This document shows positions 51,660 through 58,382 of a stretch of DNA of 58,509 nt, piece by piece. Each line of letters starts with the position of its first letter. Position 1 is the stretch's first letter. The notes under the pieces were generated by a model. It had not been told where the DNA came from. It ran no database searches and saw only the letters and a list, made by a program, of their open reading frames with translations. The DNA lies in NCBI GenBank assembly GCA_900546695.1, contig URDX01000011.1:1-58509 (forward strand), written 5' to 3'. The position numbers and the translations under genes are program-made. The stretch is from an uncultured Eubacteriales bacterium (GTDB lineage: Bacteria; Bacillota; Clostridia; Oscillospirales; CAG-272).

Positions 51660-53216
51660 ATGGCATCGGAAAAGAACACCGAAAACATGCAGACTCCTTT
51701 GACAAAGCTCGGCGCGGATACCGAGCAGGGCGGTGCGGCGGTAAGCTCCGCGCCCGAAAAAGCCTCAGAGGGTACAGCGGCAAAGACAGCTGCATGCACT
51801 GCTGGCGCAGTGAAAAATGCGGTCGGGAACGCTGCTTCCGGCGCAGGAGATACGGAAGACGCGGAAAACGTCGGAAACGTCGGAAACGCGGCGGGCACGA
51901 CGACAGGCGGTGCAGATAAGGGCTCTGCGGACAAAAAGACCGCGGACAAAAAAGCCTCGGCGGGGGGCTTTTGCAGCATATTCGGGCGCGGGCGCGGCAA
52001 CGCACGGGGCGAAAAGAGCGTAGACGGCGGCAAGCGCTTCCGTATTTTCGCGCGAGTAGCCTCGGTGCTTATCGCATTCGGCATTTGGGCGTACGCCGCA
52101 GAGAACGATACCGTTCGCAGTGAGATATCGCTTAAGGGCATTCCGATAGCGGTGAGCGGCGAGCAGTCGAGCACGCTTTCGGTCATCAGCGGCTACAATA
52201 ATACCCTTGATCTCGTTCTTTCGGGAAACAAGTCGATAATCCGAACTCTCAGCAGCTCGGATGTCACGGCGAGCGTCGACATCTCCGACTATACGTCGGC
52301 AGGCAAGTACACCGTGCCGATATCGCTCGACCTGCCCGACGGCACAAGCGTCGTCTCGCAGAGCCTGACCGACGTTTCGGTATATCTTGACATCTCCACC
52401 TCGGTGACCGTTCCCGTCAACGTCAGATATACGAATTACATGATAGAGGAGGGCTACGAGCTCGGTGAGGGTGTACCGAGTGAGAGCACGGTCACGGTAA
52501 CGGGACCGAAGTCGGTTGTTGAGACGATAAGCTACGCGCTCGCGGAGCTCGACCTCGGCAGGATAGAAAAAACGGTCAAGATGTCGTCTAAGCTCTCGCT
52601 TGTCGACTCGTCGGGCGAGACGGTGACAAATCCGTACGTCAAGCTGCAGACGAGCGAGGTGACGGTCACGGTGGCGCTGTATACCGAAAAGACGGTGCCG
52701 CTCTCAGTCGATACAAAGTACGGTTATCTCACATCGAAAAATTCGGTGATAACGATAACTCCCTCTTCGGTTACGGTAAAGGGCGAGCCGTCGACGCTCG
52801 ACGCGCTCGACGAGATTACCATCGCAACGCTTGACGAAAAGCACCTGAGCGGCGACACAATGACGCAGAAAATAGTGCTGCTCGACGGGGTGTATATGAC
52901 CGACGGCACCGAGACGGCGACGATTAACGTAAAGCACGTCGGCACATCGCTGCGTACTATGACGGTGGATAATATAACCGTCGAGAATCCCGGGGGACTG
53001 TCGTATGAGCTTGTGACCGAGTCGGTCGAGGTCAAGCTGCGCGGACCGACCGAAGCGCTCGCAGAGCTTACGTCCGATTCGGTTAAGGCGACGCTTGAGC
53101 TGAGCTTTGATAAGAGCGTTACGGGGAGTTCGTCGGTGCCGCTTAAAATTACGGTGGCGGGGGATGGAATCTACGAGATTGGTGATTATTCTGCCGTCAT
53201 AAAGATCAACCCCTGA
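51660..53216 (+). CDS. cdaR: CdaR (YbbR-domain) regulator of CdaA
   Basis: A 518-aa membrane protein with extracytoplasmic YbbR repeats that modulates CdaA. Residues 1-127 form a cytoplasmic tail rich in Ala, Gly, Lys and Asp and probably disordered; a membrane helix spans about 128-147 (FARVASVLIAFGIWAYAAEN). Repeats of about 80 residues follow, with the typical KGIPIAVSG, VPVNVRY and VKLRGPTEAL segments. Many CdaR proteins have almost no cytoplasmic part, so the long tail is unusual. The start is 5 bp after the cdaA stop, so the two are co-translated. Confidence 0.92.
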   Translation: MASEKNTENMQTPLTKLGADTEQGGAAVSSAPEKASEGTAAKTAACTAGAVKNAVGNAASGAGDTEDAENVGNVGNAAGTTTGGADKGSADKKTADKKASAGGFCSIFGRGRGNARGEKSVDGGKRFRIFARVASVLIAFGIWAYAAENDTVRSEISLKGIPIAVSGEQSSTLSVISGYNNTLDLVLSGNKSIIRTLSSSDVTASVDISDYTSAGKYTVPISLDLPDGTSVVSQSLTDVSVYLDISTSVTVPVNVRYTNYMIEEGYELGEGVPSESTVTVTGPKSVVETISYALAELDLGRIEKTVKMSSKLSLVDSSGETVTNPYVKLQTSEVTVTVALYTEKTVPLSVDTKYGYLTSKNSVITITPSSVTVKGEPSTLDALDEITIATLDEKHLSGDTMTQKIVLLDGVYMTDGTETATINVKHVGTSLRTMTVDNITVENPGGLSYELVTESVEVKLRGPTEALAELTSDSVKATLELSFDKSVTGSSSVPLKITVAGDGIYEIGDYSAVIKINP

Positions 53217-53222
53217 TCGGCG

Positions 53223-53348
53223 AGGCTAAAAAAGCGCAGACCGAAAAAGCGGATAAGAGTGAATTTTGGGCTTTTATTCGGCACAAATTCAAGGAAAGCT
53301 GATGAAATCCTATCGGATTTCTCCAAGGTAATGATTATCCGCTTTTTC
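53223..53348 (+). repeat. MITE-like repeat element, copy 1
   Basis: A 20-bp head AGGCTAAAAAAGCGCAGACC leads into a 106-bp element (53243-53348) bounded by 14-bp inverted repeats: GAAAAAGCGGATAA at the left, TTATCCGCTTTTTC at the right. Inside is the hairpin GAAATCC-TATC-GGATTTC. A near-identical copy lies at 58383. Non-coding; compatible with a miniature transposable element, though no target duplication was identified. Confidence 0.75.
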
Positions 53349-53354
53349 TACCGC

Positions 53355-53402
53355 CGAAAATCGCCTCTGCCGTACAATTGTACGGCGACGTGACGATTTT
53401 CG
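53355..53402. repeat. Nested palindromic element, copy 1
   Basis: An outer inverted repeat CGAAAATCG/CGATTTTCG encloses the perfect 18-bp palindrome GCCGTACAATTGTACGGC (53369-53386). A diverged relative lies at 54582-54629. Confidence 0.7.
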
Positions 53403-53440
53403 ACGCTTCTGCATCTTTTTTATCTCCCACCGCTTCGGCG

Positions 53441-53460
53441 AGGCTAAAAAAGCGCAGACC
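53441..53460 (+). repeat. Solo copy of the 20-bp repeat head
   Basis: An exact AGGCTAAAAAAGCGCAGACC identical to the head of the MITE-like elements at 53223 and 58383, without the following 106-bp body. Confidence 0.75.
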
Positions 53461-53799
53461 TATAAGGTTCCGCCGGATACGAAAAAGCACAAAACGGAAA
53501 AGCTCAACTGTACTTTAAATTAGTTTAAAGTTAGGCGGATAATGTGAGAGAAGTTACGGACGTGTATGCCTCCCTCATTTAACCGCTGCGCGGTTAAATA
53601 TGAAGTTTTGCTTTGCTGCCGACGGCAGCGATCTTGCTTTGCAAGACCGCAAAATTGCACTTGTGCAAGGGGGCGACGGAGGGGCTGTTGGGAACTGAAA
53701 AATCTGCAGTCAAACTATTTTATCTCTCTCCGAATCGGAAAGGCAGATAAAAAAATTCTCGCTTTTTCTGTGGGCGCGGCTCCGAACAAATTAATTTAT

Positions 53800-53849
53800 T
53801 CTCCAAAAGCAAAAGGGACTGCTAAAAAACTTGTTTTTAGCAGTCCCTT
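53800..53849 (-). terminator. Terminator of the tRNA operon
   Basis: A perfect 16-bp stem (53813-53828 with 53834-53849; arms AAGGGACTGCTAAAAA and TTTTTAGCAGTCCCTT) starts 6 nt beyond the tRNA-Gly CCA on the minus strand and is followed by TTTTGCTTTTGG. Confidence 0.88.
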
Positions 53850-53854
53850 CTGGA

Positions 53855-53930
53855 TGGAGCGGATTACGGGGATCGAACCCGCCACCTCGACCTTGGCAAG
53901 GTCGCGCTCTACCAAATGAGCTAAATCCGC
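53855..53930 (-). tRNA. tRNA-Gly (GCC)
   Basis: A minus-strand cloverleaf: acceptor GCGGATT with AATCCGC, D-arm AGCTCATTTGGTAGAGC, anticodon stem CGACC/GGTCG with loop TTGCCAA (anticodon GCC), T-arm GCGGGTTCGATCCCCGT, and encoded CCA at 53857-53855. Last gene of the tRNA operon. Confidence 0.96.
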
Positions 53931-53969
53931 ATAAGGTAAACGAAGTCTACCTTAATCCAAGCCTTTCGG

Positions 53970-54045
53970 TGGTGCCTCCGGTCGGAATCGAACCAACGAC
54001 ACGGGGATTTTCAGTCCCCTGCTCTACCGACTGAGCTACAGAGGC
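53970..54045 (-). tRNA. tRNA-Phe (GAA)
   Basis: A minus-strand cloverleaf: acceptor GCCTCTG with CGGAGGC (one wobble), anticodon stem GGGGA/TCCCC with loop CTGAAAA (anticodon GAA), T-arm with GGTTCGATTCC, encoded CCA at 53972-53970. It lies downstream of an internal terminator-like hairpin. Confidence 0.96.
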
Positions 54046-54059
54046 ATATGCGAAATGCT

Positions 54060-54100
54060 TAGATAAAAATTGTGCCGGTTTAGAATCAAACCGGCACAAT
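54060..54100 (-). terminator. Internal terminator-like hairpin within the tRNA operon
   Basis: On the minus strand ATTGTGCCGGTTT (54100-54088) pairs perfectly with AAACCGGCACAAT (54081-54069) around a 6-nt loop and is followed by TTTTATCT. It sits directly after tRNA-Asp and before tRNA-Phe, so part of the transcripts may stop here. Confidence 0.75.
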
Positions 54101-54177
54101 TGGCGACCCGGATGGGACTCGAACCCACGACCTCTAGCGTGACAGGCTAGCGTTCTAACCAACTGAACTACCGGGCC
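54101..54177 (-). tRNA. tRNA-Asp (GTC)
   Basis: A minus-strand cloverleaf: acceptor GGCCCGG with CCGGGTC, D-arm AGTTCAGTTGGTTAGAAC, anticodon stem CTAGC/GCTAG with loop CTGTCAC (anticodon GTC), T-arm GTGGGTTCGAGTCCCAT, encoded CCA at 54103-54101. Confidence 0.96.
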
Positions 54178-54180
54178 GTA

Positions 54181-54256
54181 TGGTGGGAACAATAGGGCTC
54201 GAACCTATGACCCTCTGCTTGTAGGGCAGATGCTCTCCCAGCTGAGCTATGCTCCC
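54181..54256 (-). tRNA. tRNA-Val (TAC)
   Basis: A minus-strand cloverleaf: acceptor GGGAGCA with TGTTCCC, D-arm AGCTCAGCTGGGAGAGC, anticodon stem TCTGC/GCAGA with loop CCTACAA (anticodon TAC), T-arm ATAGGTTCGAGCCCTAT, encoded CCA at 54183-54181. First gene of the operon; only 3 nt separate it from tRNA-Asp. Confidence 0.96.
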
Positions 54257-54299
54257 ATCGGCTTGGTGCCTTCGCCGCTTTATCTCTGCGACGATGTAG

Positions 54300-54328
54300 A
54301 TTATACCACAGCGCAAAACGTTTGTCAA
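54300..54328 (-). promoter_or_regulatory. Consensus sigma-A promoter of the tRNA operon
   Basis: On the minus strand TTGACA (54328-54323), 17-bp spacer, TATAAT (54305-54300), both perfect. Transcription begins about 35-40 nt before tRNA-Val, as expected for a stable-RNA operon. Confidence 0.92.
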
Positions 54329-54581
54329 TAAGTTTTAAAAAAAAAATGATTTTTTTATTTTTGTGCAGTATTTCGCCCCCCGACCGACGGTATGCGCAAC
54401 GGTTAAAATAAGGAGACAAACATGTCTGCTTTCTCTTTCACATTATCTGCTTAATTTCAAGCTATATTCAAATGCCGTCGAGTTTTTTTGCTCCGCACTT
54501 TTCGCATCCCCGTGACCTTATAGTCCTGTGCTGTTTTGGGCTAACGGGGGCTCGGGGACAGATAAAATCGTTTGGAGTGTT

Positions 54582-54629
54582 CGATTTCGTCGCGCAAGGC
54601 GTACAACTGTACGTCGTGCGGCGAAATCG
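54582..54629. repeat. Nested palindromic element, copy 2 (diverged)
   Basis: CGATTTCG (54582-54589) pairs with CGAAATCG (54622-54629) and encloses GCGTACAACTGTACGT (54599-54614). The architecture and the GTACAA-TGTAC core match the element at 53355. Confidence 0.6.
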
Positions 54630-54746
54630 GGCGCAGAAAAAGCGAAAACATTAAATTTCAAGCAGGAATCCGTCAGGATTCCGACCCCTTATCAACAATA
54701 TGGGGTATACTAAAAATCAATTATCATAGCTTGTTTTCGCTTTTTC

Positions 54747-54766
54747 GGTCTGCGCTTTTTTAGCCT
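54747..54766 (-). repeat. Inverted copy of the 20-bp repeat head
   Basis: The minus strand reads AGGCTAAAAAAGCGCAGACC, identical to the heads at 53223, 53441 and 58383, and continues with GAAAAAGCG before diverging from the full element. Confidence 0.75.
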
Positions 54767-54781
54767 CCCCGAGCGCTTTTT

Positions 54782-54802
54782 CGTCTGCGCTTTTTTTAGC
54801 CT
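54782..54802 (-). repeat. Second inverted copy of the repeat head (one extra A)
   Basis: The minus strand reads AGGCTAAAAAAAGCGCAGACG, differing from the head by one inserted A and the last base. It starts 5 bp beyond the flavodoxin stop. Confidence 0.65.
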
Positions 54803-54807
54803 CACCG

Positions 54808-55230
54808 TTAGGCGAGAGCTGCTCCGAGAGCGTTAAGCTCTACTACGGTGTCGCCTTCGGGCGCGTCATTGCAGATAACAGGCTCGCAAGCCATGAGCGC
54901 GCCGTCGCCTACGCAACGCTCCTCCCAGTTACGCATCCACTCGCCGTCTCCCCAGCCGTAAGAGCCGAAAAGTGCAATCTTCTTGCCCGACAGCTTGCTC
55001 TCGCAGCTCTCGAACATAGGCTCGAACTCGCTCTCCTCGAGCTGCTCGGAACCCATCGACGGGCAGCCGAAAGCGATAGCATCAAAACTATCAACGAGGC
55101 TTGCGTCAAACTCCGATGCGGTAAGCAGATCAGCCTCGCCGCCCTTGCCGGTGATACCCGCTACGACGGCGTCAGCCATCGACTGTGTATTGCCTGTACC
55201 GCTCCAATAAACAACTGCAACCTTACTCAT
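54808..55230 (-). CDS. Flavodoxin
   Basis: A 140-aa FMN-binding electron carrier. The phosphate loop VVYWSGTGNTQSMADAV (about 5-21) and the isoalloxazine loops near FGCPSMGSEQLEE and FGSYGWGDGEWM are present; length is typical of short-chain clostridial flavodoxins. AAAGGAATTGATTTAAA precedes the ATG. It is the second gene of a two-gene operon after the DUF3793 gene (42-bp gap). Flavodoxin often replaces ferredoxin under iron shortage, which fits the repressor-like operators upstream of the operon. Confidence 0.93.
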   Translation of the reverse strand: MSKVAVVYWSGTGNTQSMADAVVAGITGKGGEADLLTASEFDASLVDSFDAIAFGCPSMGSEQLEESEFEPMFESCESKLSGKKIALFGSYGWGDGEWMRNWEERCVGDGALMACEPVICNDAPEGDTVVELNALGAALA

Positions 55231-55272
55231 TTTAAATCAATTCCTTTCGTACGTGTAATAGTTTATATATAA

Positions 55273-55824
55273 TCAATCGGCAACCGTAAGCTGCTCGACC
55301 GATCTTCCCTTTTGGTGCAGCCGCATATATACATCGGTGCACTTTCTGAATTTGCGAAACGACCGCTCCGCTGCTGCCGAATCGCCGTAAACCTTCCAAC
55401 AGCCGACGCAATTACAGCCGCCCGCGCGGTTTTCGATAAATCCGCGGACATCCTCAGGCGGATAGCCTATGAACAAGCCTATCTCATGCGGGAATGCCTC
55501 GCGTCTGCGTAGCCGCCCCGACAGCTCCGATATGCATCGCTCGGGCGACGAATGCGGATAGCCGAGCTCATCGAGCAGGTCGCGCGCCGCCACTGCGTCA
55601 AGGTCGCGTCGAAGTGCCGACGGTCGGTATATGTATACAATCGCCTTTCCGCCGTGATAGCTGAGCGGAAGCATACGCAGATGCTTTCTGCCGAGCACGC
55701 GGTTCCACTCACGCATGCTGTCGTAAAGCTCGGATGCGCTCCCGTACTCACAGGTGACGATGTTTCCCGTTTTGAGTCCCGCGAGCGTCGGAGCGCAATG
55801 CCTAAGAATCATCTCTTCCGACAT
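55273..55824 (-). CDS. DUF3793 family protein
   Basis: A 183-aa cytoplasmic protein, recognisable by HCAPTLAGLKTGNIVTC at the N-terminus, YIYRPSALRRDL, ELGYPHSSPERCISELSGRL, FPHEIGLFIGYPPEDVRGFIEN, and the Cys-rich CNCVGCWKVYGD. The DUF3793 family has no assigned function. In Clostridia it is often found near flavodoxin or iron-uptake genes, which agrees with the flavodoxin gene downstream. GAGGTGACGGT precedes the ATG. The operon has a consensus promoter overlapped by two paired operators, suggesting metal- or redox-dependent control. Confidence 0.88.
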   Translation of the reverse strand: MSEEMILRHCAPTLAGLKTGNIVTCEYGSASELYDSMREWNRVLGRKHLRMLPLSYHGGKAIVYIYRPSALRRDLDAVAARDLLDELGYPHSSPERCISELSGRLRRREAFPHEIGLFIGYPPEDVRGFIENRAGGCNCVGCWKVYGDSAAAERSFRKFRKCTDVYMRLHQKGRSVEQLTVAD

Positions 55825-55958
55825 ACCGTCACCTCGTTTCGCTAATATCTGTTATTTATAACGCCCGCGGCATTACCGCAGCGCACACGGAATCACTGCA
55901 GTGCATGCTAAGTAATTGACACATGTGAAATCATCGCAGCACTTGCAGTGGTTTTTGA

Positions 55959-55974
55959 GTTAGCATATGCTAAC
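55959..55974. promoter_or_regulatory. Operator palindrome 1 of the DUF3793-flavodoxin operon
   Basis: A perfect 16-bp palindrome GTTAGC-ATAT-GCTAAC, about 40 bp downstream of the predicted transcription start. It shares both 6-bp half-sites with operator 2, 34 bp away centre to centre. Confidence 0.75.
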
Positions 55975-55990
55975 ATCGCGTTACAAATTT

Positions 55991-56010
55991 CGGTTAGCCG
56001 CCGCTAACCG
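55991..56010. promoter_or_regulatory. Operator palindrome 2 of the DUF3793-flavodoxin operon
   Basis: CGGTTAGC-CGCC-GCTAACCG, an 8-bp inverted repeat with the same GTTAGC-N4-GCTAAC core, lying across the predicted start site just after the -10 element. A repressor bound here would block transcription. The half-site resembles those of DtxR/IdeR-type metal repressors, but the spacing differs. Confidence 0.75.
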
Positions 56011-56016
56011 TATAGG

Positions 56017-56045
56017 AGTATACCATACGATCTTCATTCTGTCAA
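56017..56045 (-). promoter_or_regulatory. Consensus promoter of the DUF3793-flavodoxin operon
   Basis: On the minus strand TTGACA (56045-56040), 17-bp spacer, TATACT (56022-56017). The start falls near 56010, inside operator 2. Confidence 0.88.
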
Positions 56046-56288
56046 GCACAAATTCAAATATTCAAAAACATGTAACAAAAGCTGCGGATGAGGCGGGGCA
56101 ACGGAGCAAAAGCCGCAGTGAAATGTGCAAACTACGGGCAGAGCAGGCGGTGAAAATAAAAGAGCCGCAATTCATCGCGAAAGCTACGGAGGCAGCGGGC
56201 AAAATCAAACGGCAGCGCGGCACACAATTCGGCATACGATACGGTATGCGATGCGGCATCACATGCCGATAAAAACAAATCAGACCGA

Positions 56289-56323
56289 AACAAAAAAAGA
56301 AGCGGTGCACCGAAGTGCACCGC
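56289..56323 (-). terminator. Terminator of ispH-rpsA
   Basis: On the minus strand GCGGTGCAC-TTCG-GTGCACCGC (56323-56302), a 9-bp stem with a UUCG tetraloop, followed by TTCTTTTTTTG. It ends about 18 nt beyond the stop codon. Confidence 0.92.
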
Positions 56324-56340
56324 CTAAAGAGAAGCTCCGA

Positions 56341-58353
56341 TTACTCGGCATCTCCGATATTATCGTAATCAGCATCATCCGACTCGGGATCAAGCAAAGC
56401 GCGGATGGAAAGGCTGATCTTGTGGTTCTCGTAGTCGATATCAACAATCTTGACATCAACCTCATCTCCGACGTGAAGAACGTCTGCGGGAGATGCGACC
56501 TTCTCGGTCGAAAGCTGAGAGATGTGGATAAGTCCGTCGACACCGGGAACGAGCTCCGCAAAAGCACCGAAGGGCAACAGACTGACTACCTTTACCTTAG
56601 CGACATCGCCGATGGTGTAGGTAGACATGAATACATTCCAAGGATTGGTCTCCTCGGTCTTGTAGCCGAGAGAGATACGTCTTGCGTCCTTATCGAAGGA
56701 CTTGACGAAAACAGTGATCTCCTGACCGACGGATACAACGTCAGAGGGATGAGCGATTCTCGTCCAAGAGAGCTCAGAGCTATGTACCATGCCGTCGATT
56801 CCGCCGAGATCTACAAATGCACCGTAGCTGGTAAGCGACTTAACCTTACCGGTATAAACCTTGCCCTCTTCGATATTCTGCCAGAACTCTGCCTCGAGCT
56901 TCTTGCGCTCCTCGCGTGCAACGACACGGATAGAAGCGACAGCGCGGCGGCGAGACTCGTTTATCTCGATAATCTTTACGCGCTGAACTGTGCCGACGAG
57001 AGCAGATATATCTCCGTCCTTCGGTACACCTGTGTGAGATGCGGGGATGAATACGCGCAGACCGAAGAGATCGATAAGAACACCGCCCTTAACGGCAGCC
57101 TCGATCTTACCCTCGAGAATCTCCTGAGCCTCATATGCGGCAACGATCTTTCTCCAGCTGACAATGCTCTCGATCTTCTTTCTCGAAAGAGTAGCGATAC
57201 CGTCAACATCGCTGTACTTAACAACGATAGCTTCGATCTCGTCACCTACATGATACTTCTCTGCGATTTCGGCAGCGGTGGTCTCACCGAGCTCGGTAGC
57301 CGGGATGATACCCGTAACCTTAGCGCCGAGATCAACATGGATCTCGCCCGATGAAATACCGGTAATCGTTCCCTTTATAGTTTCACCCGTGGATATAGTC
57401 TTGAGAGACTGCTCGAGCATTCCCTCAAAATCTTCCCCCGCAGAGACAGTGTCAATAAGATTTTCCATTATGTGTTTTACCTCCTCAATAATCCCGCTCG
57501 GAGTGGAAGCCCCGGCGGTTATCCCCACTTTCATATGGGGCCGCAACCGATCAAGTGGTAATTCAGTCGTGTTTTCTGCAAGATACGTTTCGGCGAGATT
57601 GCGCTTTGCGGTGAGATACAACTTGTTAGTATTAGAGCTGTTCCTTCCTCCGATTACTATCATCATATCAACGTTCCGTGACATTAAAACAGCTTCATTT
57701 TGCCTTGTTTCGGTAACAGAGCATATTGTATCAAAAATAATCGGCTTTGTACATACCTTTTCAAAAAGTTTTTGGCATTTTCTCCATTCGGAAATTTTTT
57801 GTGTCGTTTGAGACACAAGAATTATCTTCCTGTTGTCAATTTTGCACAGTCGAATTTTGTCCCAAAGTTCCTCAGCCGTCTCACCGACCGCATATTCGCC
57901 CTTCACATAGCTGCATATGCCCCTGACCTCGGGATGCCCCTCGTCTCCAAGTATCGCCGTAAGTGTATCAGGCGATGTGTTTTCGTCTACAATTCGGTGT
58001 ATCTTTTTAACATACGGACATGTACAGTCCTCAACCGTGAACAGTGGATCGCACATCGCACGGGCGGTAAGCAGGTCGCTCAGCCCACGCGGAACGCCGT
58101 GTGCCCTGATGACCACCGTGCGCCTGACTCCGTCGGACTTGCCCGCGCATATTTCGCGCAGCTCATCCTCACTCGCGGGTTCAACGCCCTTTCGGCGCAG
58201 CTCCGCTATGATGCTCGGGTTGTGTATGAGCTCGCCCGTCGTATAAAAGCGCGTTTCGCCGTCTGAGCCGCTTGTGAGCGAATTCACCTTGTCTACCGCG
58301 CGCTTTACGCCGAAGCAGAAGCCCGCATATTTTCCCACTGTTATACTGCCCAT
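56341..58353 (-). CDS. ispH: Fusion of HMBPP reductase IspH and S1-domain RNA-binding protein
   Basis: A 670-aa protein. Residues 1 to about 300 are IspH, the last enzyme of the MEP isoprenoid pathway. The three [4Fe-4S] Cys ligands are in GFCFGVKRAV (C13), DCTCPYVKK (C112) and DTICSVTETRQNE (C211), with the conserved GHPEVRG loop (H140, E142). A short helical linker leads to four S1 domains (about 320-650: ETIKGTITGISSGEIHVDLG, EILEGKIEAAVKGGVLIDL, VYTGKVKSLTSYGAFVDLGG, VAKVKVVSLLPFGAFAELVP), as in ribosomal protein S1. This fusion is known in Clostridia. Start ATG 58353 with GGGAGGTCACT; the longer frame to 58446 runs into the repeat element and is rejected. Confidence 0.95.
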   Translation of the reverse strand: MGSITVGKYAGFCFGVKRAVDKVNSLTSGSDGETRFYTTGELIHNPSIIAELRRKGVEPASEDELREICAGKSDGVRRTVVIRAHGVPRGLSDLLTARAMCDPLFTVEDCTCPYVKKIHRIVDENTSPDTLTAILGDEGHPEVRGICSYVKGEYAVGETAEELWDKIRLCKIDNRKIILVSQTTQKISEWRKCQKLFEKVCTKPIIFDTICSVTETRQNEAVLMSRNVDMMIVIGGRNSSNTNKLYLTAKRNLAETYLAENTTELPLDRLRPHMKVGITAGASTPSGIIEEVKHIMENLIDTVSAGEDFEGMLEQSLKTISTGETIKGTITGISSGEIHVDLGAKVTGIIPATELGETTAAEIAEKYHVGDEIEAIVVKYSDVDGIATLSRKKIESIVSWRKIVAAYEAQEILEGKIEAAVKGGVLIDLFGLRVFIPASHTGVPKDGDISALVGTVQRVKIIEINESRRRAVASIRVVAREERKKLEAEFWQNIEEGKVYTGKVKSLTSYGAFVDLGGIDGMVHSSELSWTRIAHPSDVVSVGQEITVFVKSFDKDARRISLGYKTEETNPWNVFMSTYTIGDVAKVKVVSLLPFGAFAELVPGVDGLIHISQLSTEKVASPADVLHVGDEVDVKIVDIDYENHKISLSIRALLDPESDDADYDNIGDAE

Positions 58354-58382
58354 AGTGACCTCCCATCGACGCCATCTCGGTG

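Larger units (their letters stand above)
53217..53854. other. Repeat-rich intergenic region between cdaR and the tRNA operon
   Basis: No gene supported. It holds the MITE-like element (53223-53348), the palindromic structure (53355-53402), a solo repeat copy (53441-53460) and the tRNA operon terminator (53800-53849). No terminator with a U-tract was found for cdaR. Confidence 0.65.
54257..54807. other. Intergenic region between the tRNA operon and flavodoxin
   Basis: It holds the tRNA promoter (54300-54328), a palindromic element (54582-54629) and two inverted copies of the 20-bp repeat head (54747-54766, 54782-54802). A 10-codon frame at 54422 (MSAFSFTLSA) has an AAGGAG site but no other support. 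Confidence 0.6.
55825..56340. other. Intergenic region between ispH-rpsA and the DUF3793 operon
   Basis: It contains the DUF3793 promoter (56017-56045), two matched operator palindromes (55959-55974, 55991-56010), a third half-site-like GCATGCTAAG near 55904, and the ispH-rpsA terminator (56289-56323). No gene supported. Confidence 0.7.

Noticed and set aside
54422..54454. A 10-codon open frame with a good ribosome binding site (MSAFSFTLSA)
   Set aside because: Too short, no promoter or conservation evidence; it may be a chance match.
56125..57354. A 409-codon plus-strand open frame opposite ispH-rpsA
   Set aside because: The minus strand encodes four S1 domains over this span; the plus frame has no conserved content.
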